NCBI GenBank assembly: GCA_021014945.1
Contig: MU266353.1
Coordinates: forward strand, 62,001 to 126,000
Origin: Leucogyrophana mollusca
Lineage: Eukaryota; Basidiomycota; Agaricomycetes; Boletales
DNA: 64,000 nucleotides
Direction of reading: 5' to 3'
Part shown: one piece after another, positions 12,094 through 23,166 of the stretch
Layout: every line of letters begins with the position of its first letter
Numbering within the stretch: the first letter of the stretch is position 1
The notes under the pieces: model-generated
Databases searched by the model: none
Seen by the model: only the letters and a program-made list of their open reading frames with translations
What the model was told of the DNA's origin: nothing
Translations under genes and position numbers: made by a program

Positions 12094-12699
12094 GGCCTCA
12101 AGATCACTTATCGTTTTTTCTTCGGGAACTCTTTTGTGACCCATAGTCTGAGATCGGCTCGTGAGGCTGATGGTACGTCGATAATCGTCCCTCCCTGGCC
12201 ATAGCTTTAATGTCGTTTACAGTCAACTGTTGCTTTCCTTGCTTTCCTCGCCTTTTGATATCTTACCCAAGATTAGGGGTCTAGGGTATGCGCGCCGGAC
12301 AAGGCTACAGCGCAGCGATCTGTTTCGGTAGGTCACTTTGTTCTCCCATCGTCTCCCCGAGTCTCACGATCTGATCCGCGTTCGAACGGTCGTCCTCGAC
12401 GGGTCTTCGCCACTCACGTGGTCTCTGTACGACACAAAGTTCTACTTCGCGGTTCGCACCGATGCTGGACTTGATACTCCCTGGCGCCGCCTGTGGGTTA
12501 TGCCCAGCCTGACACGCACGCAACCAACCACTTGCTTCCGCCAACCTCGAAGCTTGAAGGCGCCTCTTCGATTTCCGCATGAGCTAGTCTTACAGTTGCT
12601 GCATACGTCGATGTATGGTTCGTGTTCGCCTAATTTTGTGGAATTCCAGTCGACTTTGAAGCTTCCAAATACATGATCGGATGGCTCGAAAACGCCACG

Positions 12700-13386
12700 C
12701 ATCTCACCACCCAGGACCCCAATATGCCAGAAGAGACAGCAATTGATGCAAAACAGGGCTGACCACAATGGACGATCGTAGCCATTGCCAGCGCATGCTC
12801 GCTCGAGACGTCCTATTTGATCAATGATCGGGCCAGCTGGTCCGCAGAATGAATGATTCAGATGTCAGTTGTCCATCGCCCTGCGCACGTGTCGCCGTGT
12901 GTGTCGCATCGACTCCGAGTCGGACATGACGAAACACCACCATGCTTCAAATTGTGCGAGGAACACGATAACCACGCAGGCACTCCACGTATGATATGAT
13001 ATGATAATGATCGACTCGGACGCGACGAAACACCGCTGTCCTTTGTGGGGGGCGGGGATACAATCAGCATCTCGCTACCCAGGACCCCAATAAGCCGAAA
13101 GAGGCAGCAGTTGATATAAAACAGAGCCGTCCACAATGGACGACCGTAGCCAGCTGCCAGCGCACGCTCGTTCGAGATGTCCTATTTAATCGGGCTAACT
13201 GGCCCGCGGGATGGTATCAGGCGTACATCACCCTGCGCACGCGTCACCGTGCATCTCGCGTCAACTCGGACAGGACGAAACAACGTTGTATTTTGTGGAG
13301 GGAGTGTGATGACCACGCAGGTAATCCATATATGATAATGATTGACCTTGAATATTTATACGGCGCCTCAGATGGTATACTTAGGG
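12700..13386. repeat. Two tandem copies of a ~360-bp block
   Basis: The block starting CTCACCACCCAGGACCCCAA at about 12700 recurs at about 13066, and once more in unit B at about 19068-19437. Each copy contains a stretch resembling CAATGGACGACCGTAGCC, then a motif of the form GTGTCGCCGTG...GACGAAACACC. Related copies of the motif also occur near 11975 and 18107. Confidence 0.7.
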
Positions 13387-13509
13387 CCATTCCGGGGGTT
13401 ATACGTAGCGTATATAACATGGTTTCTGTCCTGTTCGCGCCCACATTTTCTATTCCGCTATAGGATCATCCTGGTGTCCGCGCGGCCTGCTCCAGCGGGG
13501 CTGGCTGCG

Positions 13510-13620
13510 TGTGTTTTCTCTTGGTGTGCGAAGGGAAGACGAGCTAACGGATCTGGCCGCAACGGCCTGTAGCCATCCGCTGCCGTTCCTGTGTTTGATT
13601 ATGTACCTCTGCGGTTAAAC
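13510..13620 (+). pseudogene. Remnant of a P450 3' end at the start of unit B
   Basis: The sequence GGAAGACGAGCTAACGGATC is identical to the last codons and stop of P450 copy 2 (7383-7402), and the following ~90 bp match its 3' flank. No other P450 sequence precedes it, so only the very end of the gene was carried into the duplicate. It marks the duplication breakpoint. Confidence 0.7.
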
Positions 13621-13939
13621 GGGATGGATATGGAGAAATTGAATGCGTTGATTGAGGCGAGTGCTTGACTTATTGGGCGGGTTAAGAGCGCCCAGTGAGT
13701 AGCCGAGTGAAGTGTTCCCGGGTATTGAGCGAGTCTCTTTTCTTGATGTACGTTGTAAATGGAATTCGAAGAGGGAGAGCGCTACTCTTGTACATATTGC
13801 CGATACCCTACTGATGGTGTGGGCTATGCAAAACACATATTTGCGTGATTCTAAGCCCCCCGGCACTACAAAACAATCGCGGTACATGTCGCACTTGATG
13901 GTCTCTGGGTATCCGACTCGGCTATATTGTTCTCTACAC

Positions 13940-15115
13940 TCATTTTAGTAGACACAACTTCATCGTCGCGCAATGACGTACTCGAATTTTGGTCCACTGC
14001 ACGACTAATGCTTGCATCCTGCTAGTGATGGCGTTACGACAGATTGGGCACTGTATTTGGTTTTCTATCGGACCAATGATGGACTTGATAGTGATCGTGG
14101 TCAGATCTGCTGGAATAAGACCTGTCAGGGGTGTCCTTGATACGCGGAGGCTCCGACGTGCGAACCTACTCTCGAGCTCCAAACCAAGTAGGCCGTCGCC
14201 AGAGTCCAAGCCCTCGCTACTTTGCCCTGATCAGCAGGTGTACAAGTCGGTGTGGGTGGGTGAGGGTGTGGGGGCGGCATAATGATGCGTTTAAGGCCCT
14301 CCACGCGCTCATAATGCAGCATGAACAGGCGTTTCAGATACTGTGAGCCCATCTGCTCTGCCATGTCGTCCGTGATAGAAGATAGATTGAAGGACAGCAG
14401 ATGAGAGGACACGGGAACAGCAAGATCGTACAAATCGTATTTGGCAGCAAGTATGTAGGCGTCTATTGGATGGAGGGGAGCATGGGCCAGAAGGAGGTCA
14501 CCGAGCGGACTGGATGGAGTCATGAACCTCGTGACGGAGATCTCGTTGGCAGCCAAAGCTGCCACAGCGTAAGAAATGGCCTCATATGAAGGCAAGTAAT
14601 GAGCGCATGACAGGCTGTATATGGTATGAAGGATGATATTCAAGGTCGTCGACGATTCCGGGATAGTGATTACAGGTTCCGCGGAGCCACTCTGCGATGG
14701 CGGTAAAGAGGAATACGATATATGAAAGGCATGCTCGGATGCGGCTCGTAATGCTGAGCGGTGAACGTGGAAGAACACCGAGTCCGACGATAAAAGTATG
14801 AGGTCCGGAGGGTGGATCGAGTTTGTGGATGCGGGGGGAAATGCGGTTGAAACTAAGAAGGTGGAGTTTTGACCGATTTTGGGAGGAGCTGTGGACGACT
14901 CGAAGGAGGATACCCGGAATACCTGTATCAACCGCGTAAGCAGCATGGTCTCTGCCTCGATCGATCGTGTAACATACAGGCGGAGCAGGATGTGAAGGAG
15001 ATGCGGTAGGAATTGTAAGTGGGGGAGCGGGCGCCTCCACCGCACCTTCCGGTAGGGGGCCTCCGAGTCCAGAGAAGGGCGGAAGAAGATCGGTCCAGTC
15101 GCTGTGAGCCTCCAT
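13940..15115 (-). pseudogene. BTB/POZ gene, unit B copy, with +1 frameshift
   Basis: Paralogue of the BTB gene at 7757-8931, with the same two-exon layout and conserved C-terminal segment (IQCPICRNAITSRMQALVVQW). The N-terminal frame (15115 to about 14930) and the BTB-core frame (about 14930 onward) are out of register. Unit A reads TATCACCG where unit B reads TATCAACCG, one extra A at 14930/14931 on the plus strand. Downstream of the lesion the frame is long and well kept, including LILLSSDSVFFHVHRSAL and AAKYDLYDLAVPVSSHLL. The lesion is therefore recent, or translation starts downstream and gives a shortened protein. A base-call error would also explain it. Confidence 0.7.
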
Positions 15116-16352
15116 GCTGAAGGGGTGAAAGAGGAGACGATGAATTAGATAGCGAGGTGCGTTTTAAATGTGATCGGAGTGTGGGCGGCCAACAACTAGG
15201 ATCCTTCTTGCAAGTACCGGAAGATTCGCCCAGATGCCAAATTTGGCGAAGTCTGCTATATATGTTTTGATAAAGTTACCATAGGGAGGTGTGTGGAGTG
15301 AGATACGGTGACCCAAACCATATCGCGGCGTGAGCTCGAGCTGCAGTCCTGGTACGACCCCTTGGTTCGGAGAACTTGAATTTCGCCTGTCACCAGACCG
15401 CCTGTTCGGGACAAAAGGAAGCGACGTACACCGAGATAGATGCAGCGACCTAAGCCCAAAAAAACTTTCGTCAGAGACAGCCGACCTCCAGATAACTAAG
15501 TTGCGTACGGGTAGAGAGCCCTACCTGTCCATATGACGACTCAGGTGAACCGGTCAACCTACGATTGTGAGAGCAGCCGCCGCCGGCCGGCCGGATTGGA
15601 CCTAGTGTAACGTCTTCATGTATGAAGCGACAGGGCGAATTTGTAGAACCGGAACGCTCCTGTTGATATTTTGATGTGGACGGCCATCTCCAATTGGTCC
15701 CTCGGGACAATACGGCGGATTAGGAGATACGCAAAGTTCCTAAAGTTTAATCAGTCTGCGTGTTGGGTCTGTCAGTTCGGTGATACGACCGGAGGAAAAC
15801 CGAGCTGGCCCACCTTTCGAGTCGTTCGACCAGGTGGGGGCGACAAGGACTACTGGAGGTGCTGCAAACACAACAACCGTGACGCATGCCACTGAAGTCT
15901 AACCGGAGTGGTGATTGGACGGGTTGGGACCACCATGAAAAAGCACAGCCAGTAGTCGACGTTGAGGATGAGACGAGCGCGAACGAACGGTTGCTTAAAC
16001 CTGTCCGTCCCAGACAAACCAGAAGGTGATTAGATAAGCCCGACCTACTGGTCAACGGTCCTGTCATCATAATAATAAAATTTTTATCAGAGCAGATCAG
16101 GGAAAGAGAGCGGAAGGGCAGGCAGAACAAATGCAAATAGTGGTTGGGTTTGCATGAGGCGGTAGAGGGATTGCTGGGTATCGTGCGACCGAACCTTATA
16201 CCGTCCCAGGTGTAATTGGATTTGCACTGAACTCCAACCACTGCACCCATGGCTGCACCCTTGGTTTGCGACGGCGACCACAGGAAATGTGGATCATGGG
16301 TCAGGAGAATGGCGGGTCAATGCACACGGTAAGAGAGCACTTTTTTTCGCAG

Positions 16353-16530
16353 GTCCATCGGACAAAATCAAAGATGGGTGGACATTCCTTGGCGCGGTGT
16401 CGAAGTTGGGAGCACTGGATTCGGACGGGTGGGTGAAACCAACCGCTTCATACAAGCGATTGGAACCTCCCAAGCTGACCGACTGGGCAGCGGACACAAC
16501 CGTCAGGGCCCCAGGGCCCCTTTGCCAATG
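16353..16530 (+). pseudogene. Exon-like relic of an unrecognised gene (unit B)
   Basis: An open 178-nt segment bounded by a T-rich acceptor (TTTTTTTCGCAG) and a GTAAGT donor. One frame reads as GWTFLGAVSKLGALDSDGW, later YKRLEPPKLTDWAADTTV, and looks protein-like. The unit A counterpart (about 10138-10320) has stops in that frame and its donor is displaced. I do not recognise the family and could not assemble neighbouring exons, so this is a relic or lineage-specific coding exon, not a defined gene. Confidence 0.3.
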
Positions 16531-18233
16531 GTAAGTCAGCAAAGTAATAGTTCTCTAACGTCTATCCGGTCAACGAGCGGTACCAAGCCATTTGCAAGCT
16601 GAAACTTTTACCAAAGCAAAGCTTCCAACGAGGCCCACCGCTATCTTCTGAACACCTCGCACTGTACCGAGTATGTGGTCTATTATATATGTAAACAGAC
16701 CGCAAGGGGACTGGCAATATTCGAGCCCTTAGCACGAGGAAGTCTGCCGTTGCCGTTAACGACAACGCTCGGCTGGCGAACAGACAAAATATAAGCCATA
16801 CCCTCGGCGACATTGTGGCATTGGATGGATGGTCATAAAGGTAAGCACACCGTTACCGACCCCCACGCATTGTACTGTCCGGACAAACACTTATGAGAGT
16901 TCTGCCAGCTTTGAGATCCGCACAGTCGCTCACTTACCTTGTTGTCAAGGACCGCACATCAAGCACTTCTACCGCTTTTACGATCGAGAAGCTTAGCTAC
17001 CCGAACAACGATGTGCGTGAAGCATTCAACTGGGGTTTACCCGTCATAGGACACCACGCTTGTAGTGGACTCAGAAAAGGCGAGTAGCCCCCACGATGCT
17101 TAGCGATCGAAATCCACGGGGGGATGTAGCCCTGCATGACAAAGGAACGGAAGCGCTTCATAGGCGAAATACTGGCGGCGGTATGACGATTCTGAGCAGA
17201 CATCCGGTTAAGCATCAGTGTGGCGAGGCCATGAAGAAAGGTGTACTTACTTTGGATCGTGCTCTCCGCTGCTACCTCACAGTCTCCTTCTCCAGGACCT
17301 CCTTTTAGGAAAAGATCCACATCTCTAGCTGTTGGAAGGGAAGAAGTGTTACGGCCGACCTTGCGAGGCAAGGATGATGGATGTAAGTTCTCCGCAAACA
17401 GCGCGTTTATCAACGGAGGTCCTGCGCCATGGCAGTTGATGATTATTGTCTGCGTCAACTCCCTACTTCTCGAATGGACGGCCAGTATCAAAAGGGCTGA
17501 GAGGAACGGTCGAGCCAAGTATCGCACCCTGCATCTCATGCTTTTTATAGTTCTTTGAAGGTGAGGGGGATTGCATCATCTGGTTTCCCGAAAGATAGGA
17601 TCCGAGGTTATCCGACGCGGTTGCAGTGAACACCCCAAAGCGCTCGCCTCCACGCGACCTGCTCCGCACGGGGTCGACCTTTTCGCCTCCAGGCGCTGCG
17701 TTGGATACCAAGCGGAATCTATGCTGAGGAAAGTGTGGGGGTGAAACCCGAGCAAGATGGGAGCTCCCCGACTGCGAGCCTCTGCATCCAAGCACCCAAA
17801 ATTCCAACCCACAACGGCGTCATTTGACATTTGTGCCCCACCTTCCCTGTTGGTGACTGCGCCCTGGCGGGCCGTGACCAAGCGCTGCTTACTAAGAGTT
17901 TCCCATCGCTCATCCTTACTGGAGTAACAAACTCATGCTTTTGGGCAGACTCCAAACCAGTCGAGTCGGCGGTATGCAGTGTCTTATCCTAAATTTTGGG
18001 GAGTTCATCGTTATGTTGTGTGGCCACAGAGAAAATAACACGACCACAACTCTATTCCGAAATTCGTTGGGGACTTCACACACCTAGCCGACTGGCAAGA
18101 CAAGTGTCGCCGTGCATGTCGCGTCGACTCGGAGGCGACGAAACACCTTTGAATTGTTGGGGGAATACGATAATGGACCCAGTCACGATATCATCAATGT
18201 AACCTCCCTTAAACGGTAAACCTACAGAGGGAG

Positions 18234-18240
18234 TATATAA
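18234..18240 (+). promoter_or_regulatory. Candidate core promoter (unit B)
   Basis: TATATAA, the unit B counterpart of 12087-12093, again followed by CTGATG/GTACGTCG and a TTTACAG acceptor-like site. Confidence 0.35.
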
Positions 18241-18616
18241 GGCCTCAAGCATCTTTTCTTCGGGAATTGTGACCCACGGTCTGAGATCGGCCCGTGAGGC
18301 TGATGGTACGTCGATGATCGCCCCTCGCCTGGTGATAGCTCTAATGTCGTTTACAGTCGACTGTTATTGGCCTCGCTTTCCTCGCCCTTTGATATCCTAC
18401 CCAGGATTAGGGGTCTAGGTCAAGCACGTCGAGGCTACTGCTCGGCGATCTGTTCAGATAGGTTACCTCTTTCTCTGGTTGTCTCATCGATCTGATCCGT
18501 GGTCGAACAGTCTTCTTTGACGGGGGTCTTCGCCACTCGCGTGGTCTCTGTACGGCACAAAATTCTACCTCGCGGTTCACGTCGATGCTGGACCTGATAC
18601 CGCCGCCTGTGGGTTA

Positions 18617-18845
18617 AACTTATCGTCAGAATGCCCTAAATCCCTCTCGTAGTGCGTCAGAGTCGGAAACCGTAGATTGGACCGAGATAGACCTAAGATA
18701 CAGGGATGCGACGAGAAATGAGATGAACGAAACTGGCCGGGGGAAACCAGGGGAAACTGAACGACAGAAATATAAGTATATACGAAGACTCGAGGAGACA
18801 AGGTCTAGCGAAGTTGTGAGTAAGAATGCAGACCCGATGATCTTA
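18617..18845. mobile_element. 229-bp insertion present only in unit B, flanked by TTA
   Basis: Unit A reads CCTGTGGGTTATGCCCAGCC without interruption (12490-12510). Unit B has GGGTTA, then 226 bp, then TTATGCCCAG. A 3-bp TTA on both sides fits a target-site duplication, as made by PIF/Harbinger-type transposition. I see no convincing terminal inverted repeats and no ORF, so the class is uncertain. Deletion from unit A is the alternative. Confidence 0.4.
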
Positions 18846-20153
18846 TGCCCAGCCTGATCGAGACGCCGTGCAACCAACCAACAGTTGCTGTACGCCCAAT
18901 CAAATAAATAACCCAGGTCATCAGTCTCGGAGGGTGGTGTACATGTCATCCGAGCCTACTTATCATACGTCGATGTATGATTCGTATTCGTCTATTTTTG
19001 TGGAATTCCAGTCGACTTTGAAGTTTCCAAATACGTCATCGGATGGCTCGAAAACACCACGCATCTCACCACTCGGGCCCAGGACCCAATAAGCCAGAAG
19101 GGGCAGCAATTGATGCAGAACAGAGCCGTCCACAATGGATGACTGGACGACCGTAGCCAGCTGCCAGCGCATGCTCGCTCGAGACGTCCTATTTAATCAA
19201 TGATCGGGCTAGCTGGCCCGCAGAATGAATGATATCAGTTGTCCATCACATCACCCTGCGCACGTGTCGTCGTGCACGTCGCGTCGACACCGTCATGCTT
19301 TAAATTATGGGGGGAATACATACGATAACCATGCAGGCACCCCACCTATGATATGATAAGATAATGATCAACCTTGAATCTCAATATGCATATTTATACA
19401 GCGCCTCGGATGGTAATCACGGTATACTTAGACTCGAGAAACGCACCGCCGCCAACGGCCAGCACCGCATGAGCGTGAATCGCCGGCTGAACGTTCAACC
19501 AGCCTCGTTGAACCCGCACGGGGAAACGAGGCGATCAGGGACGCGCTGATGGCAGGTTATTGGACAGCTCCGAGTCCGCGCCACTGCCGGACATCAACTC
19601 TCGAGCGCCAGCACACTGAGCCTGATGTGGCAGAGTGACCTCAGGTATTCCGTACGTACACCTGCTTTATATAACTCCCAAGCTTATGTTATATGTAACT
19701 TTAAGTATGCCCATCCAATGGCGGACCGCGACCCACTTATCTCCTCGAGCCGATTTGCTCGCTCGCTTGCCACCTGATATCGGGTATACCCGACCCGGTG
19801 CAGCATGGTTGTTTGGAGATATGATAATATGTAAGCTCTGGCCAGTGCGTGCTGCATGCGGGGCACCAGTACGAGTTCAGAACCAGAACCACACTCGAGA
19901 CGGTAAAGCCCAAGAAGCTACCACACCACTACATACCAAAACGATGCTCGCCCCGTTCCCAGTGCGCCTCCGGTCTGACACGCCAGCACCAGGCCACGCT
20001 AGGCCCATTCCCGCAAGTCCAGCTCCTCGTTTGGCTAGCCCGCAGCGCTAACTCTACAGCAACTCCCAGGTCCGTGGCGCGAACACCAACAACTTGAAGA
20101 CCCAGACGAGTCGCAAACCGCGCACCCGCGCAAACTCGACCAACAGCTTCGAG

Positions 20154-23100
20154 ATGCCCACACGCGTGCTCTTCGCCGCCCCACGCACAGCGCCGTCCTT
20201 CCCGTCCCCCGCCTCGCTCTCGCTCTTCTCCTGGTCTTCGCCGCCGACGTCCCCCGCAGAGCCCCCCGACGCACGCTTCGCCCTCAAAGGCCCCATCTCC
20301 GCTCCCACGTACGGGGCAGACGCCAGGCCCGCCTCCGCCTCCGCCGCCCGCTCCCCGAGTCTTCGCCCCGCCGCGCCCGAGGCAGCCAGCGAGGGCCCCA
20401 CAGCCGCCCAGTGCGACTTCAGCGCCACGCTCAACGTCCACGGCGGCCTCGACGCCTCGCGCCGGCGCCACCACCCGTTTCATCGCAGGAAGGTGCCGTA
20501 CCCGCGGAGCTACGAGCGGGCTGTCGTCGATCTGTAGGTGCCCCGCGTGTTCGTTTGACGGTTCCGCGCCTGACGCTCCGACTCTGCGCAGGGACGTGTG
20601 GGATACGCTCTGGTGCAGGCAGACGTGCGGGAGCGTGACTTGGCATGTGTTCGATGAGGAGAGGCCCCCGCGGAAAGTGTGCGCCGTCTCTTTCTTGCTG
20701 TTGCCTGCCTTCGGCGCTCGTCTCACCTCGTTATTTGACGCGCGTAGATTGGATATTGGGTGTGGTGCGTCCTGTTTGACTGCCGCCCCTGCGCTGCCCG
20801 CGCTCACGTCGGCCTAGGCACAGGCACGTGGATCCTCGAGTGTGCGAAGCGGTGGAAGGTACGCCCCGTCGCGTTCGCATTCACGTTCGTCCTATTCATC
20901 CCCACTCCTCCCCCGTCGGCTCTAGGACTCCCATTTCGTCGGTACGTCCCTCTCTCCCGCCGGGCTCGTACGGTACAGTATACCGTAAGCACACAGCACA
21001 CTGACGACCCACCCTCGCAGGCCTCGACGTCGTCCCGCTCCACCCCAACTTGTCGGGTCTTGGCCCGCCGGACCTCGCGGCGCGTGTGAGATGGGTGCAG
21101 GCGAACTTGTGCGTGGTTCTTTGTCTCTTGTGTGCGTTGTTGGGTGTTGAGTGTTGGGTATTGGTGTTCGGTTCCGCGTCTGCAGCCTTGAAGGCCTTCC
21201 GTTCCCCAACGACGAATTCGACTTTGTGTGCGTCCGTTCTCCGTTTCGTGTCGTGCCCTACGTTGATTCTGGTCTCGGTCCTCACGCAGGCACGTGAAGC
21301 GCATCGCACGGGGCGTCCCAGAAGACAAGGTGCGCTTTTGTTCACCTTGCAGCCTCGTCCCTCGTCGCTAACACTTCGGCCGCGCCAGTGGGACGATCTC
21401 TTCGAGGTGCGTTGGACTCCCTTGCACGTAGCGAAAGGGGTACTGATGATAAAACTGATGAAACTGATACTGAATTGAAATCGACGTCGAACAGGAAATA
21501 ACACGCGTGATGAAACCCGGCGGCGTCTTCGAGATGATCGAAGAGGACCTGTCGTTCCCCGGCAAGCGCCCCGATAGCAGCGACCGGGACGTCGACCTCG
21601 ACGGGGCAGGGTTGTCAAGGGCGGTGTCGAGGTCGATTGTCACGAGTAGCGCTGCGTCGACCGTCATGAGTAGCGCCGCTTCGACTGTCACGAGTAGCGC
21701 CGCGTCGACTGTCACGAGCAGGGCTACGCCGAGCGTTGCGAGTGGCGTCGAGTCAACTATGACGGGTGGGACTGCACCCACCGTGACGAGCGGGTCTGGA
21801 TCCGCGCCGTGTATGAGTAGGCCGGGGTCTGCGCCATATACGAGCGGGCCAGGGTCTAGTGAATCCGCGGGGTCAGTCGGGGCGGTAGAGGACGAGGGCG
21901 GGCACGGCGTAGAGGGCACGGGCGCACAGTCGGGGGTCGGACGCATGGGCGGGGGGCGCGGCGGTGGTGTGCGCCCGACATCGGGGATCGATCTCCACGC
22001 CGAAGCACATCCCCACCCCCACGCTAACATAGCCGGGCCGCAGAGTCAGAGTGGCAGCAGCTCGGCCGCGACTAAGGATGCTCACGACGGGCGGCGCGAT
22101 GCCGGCGGAGCGGGAGACGACCACGAATGGAGCGAGCTGGGCCACGTAGGCGGCGGTCGCGGCGGCGGCGTGCGCCCGATCATGCGGTCCAAGTCGCTCA
22201 CGCTCGCGAGTCCGGGGGCGGGGGCGGGGGCGATTTCAGCGGGGGAGGGCGCGGGGGCGATGTCCGCAGGGGAGGGCGCGGTGTCCGCCGGGGAGGGGGG
22301 ATCCCGTATGTTTTCGTCCTCGCGCAGGAAGGCGCGGCGGCGAACGAAGCGGCCGTCGACGTCTGGGAGTGAGTCGACGACTACGACTACGGCGCAGCGG
22401 GTGCTGGTGGAGAATCGCGCGCCGATGTTGGCTGCGTATCCTGGGGCGAAGGCTGCGTTTCCGCGGTCCCCGGTCCACTCTGCGAATGGGAGGGAGTATC
22501 GCGCGAATGGGAGGGAGTATCACGCGAATGGGAAAGAGTACCACGCGAATGGGCGACAGCACCACGCCAATGGGGGAGGGAAACCGAAACATGGGGACCC
22601 GCACGACCACTCGCTACTGGAGAGAATCTACAACGAGATGCACGCGGAGCGTTTCGTGAACCTCGCGCCGCTGAGCCTGCTGGCGAACACGCTCGGGCTG
22701 TGGTTTAAAGGTGGGTCCCACACTGCCCTCATTTTTTTCACGAGAGGCTGACCCCACCATACGGACAGACGTGCGCACGCATCCGCCGATCGTGTTCAAG
22801 TTTCCGCCTCCCGAAGCGGAGGCGGACGTGGAACAGACGGTGGTCACGCTGAGCGGACTCCTGCAGGGCGTGACACCGTACGCGATGCTCGACGACACAC
22901 ACTTGGCCGGGTTCTCGCCGCCGCGGAAAGCATCCTTTGTGCCCCCCGCGACAAGTCCCGCGGGGGCACCGGCGCCCGAAGCGCGTTTCCTGAACACGAC
23001 GCTGGACGTGGACCTCCGCTCGCTGAATCTACATCTAATGCTAAAGGTAAAGGAGATAGCGGGGTGCAGCGAGGCGATGTGGGAGTGGGTCTGTCAGCAT

Positions 23101-23166
23101 AAAGGCACAGTCGGCGAGCTGACGAGAGCAGAGTTTGACGGGCTTCTTATCAGATTCGAGCTGTGA
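20154..23166 (+). CDS. SAM-dependent class I methyltransferase with long disordered insert
   Basis: Eleven exons fit in phase: 20154-20533, 20592-20678, 20748-20764, 20824-20858, 20926-20941, 21021-21108, 21186-21227, 21290-21329, 21389-21406, 21495-22710, 22769-23166, giving 778 residues. Motifs read in order: PYPRSYERAVVDLDVWDTLW, motif I (VLDIGCGTGTWILECA), FVGLDVVPLHPNL, RVRWVQANFLEGLPFP, EFDFVHVKRIARGVPEDKW, VMKPGGVFEMIEEDL. This is the fungal methyltransferase fold of the LaeA-like/UMTA-type group frequent in basidiomycetes. Exon 10 then encodes ~350 low-complexity residues with SSAAST-type and NGREYHANG-type repeats before the conserved C-terminal end (EFDGLLIRFEL). Substrate unknown. 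The start is the first ATG of the open exon and could lie upstream. GC content is high, so long antisense frames here are shadows. Confidence 0.9.

Larger units (their letters stand above)
7380..13386. repeat. Tandem segmental duplication, unit A
   Basis: About 6 kb that recurs, diverged but collinear, as unit B (about 13510-19437). Paired landmarks include the P450-tail sequence (7383 and 13530), the BTB gene (7757-8931 and 13940-15115), GAACTCCAACCACTGCAC (10019 and 16229), a TATA element (12087 and 18234) and GTGGAATTCCAGTCGACTTT (12640 and 19000). Spacing between copies is about 6.13-6.35 kb, varying through indels. The left edge lies inside the 3' end of P450 copy 2; homology ends near 13386 and is followed by ~125 bp without a match to unit B. 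By eye, divergence is moderate with many small indels, indicating an old duplication. Confidence 0.85.
13510..19437. repeat. Tandem segmental duplication, unit B
   Basis: Second copy of the ~6-kb unit: P450 tail remnant, BTB copy with a frameshift, ~3.5 kb of relic sequence, the conserved TATA/intron-like element at 18234, a 229-bp insertion at 18617-18845 absent from unit A, and a single copy of the 360-bp block at the right end. Homology to unit A fades after about 19437. Confidence 0.85.
15116..20153. other. Unit B gene-poor stretch and right flank
   Basis: No intact gene recognised. It holds the exon-like block at 16353-16530, the TATA element at 18234, the insertion at 18617 and the 360-bp repeat at 19068-19437. 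From 19438 to 20153 I see only unique sequence and GC-rich DNA leading into the methyltransferase gene. Confidence 0.5.

Noticed and set aside
19929..21618. Long antisense open frames opposite the methyltransferase (20807-19929 and 21618-20896)
   Set aside because: They are GC-driven shadows with arginine/glycine-rich nonsense composition. The plus strand carries an in-phase, motif-rich methyltransferase.
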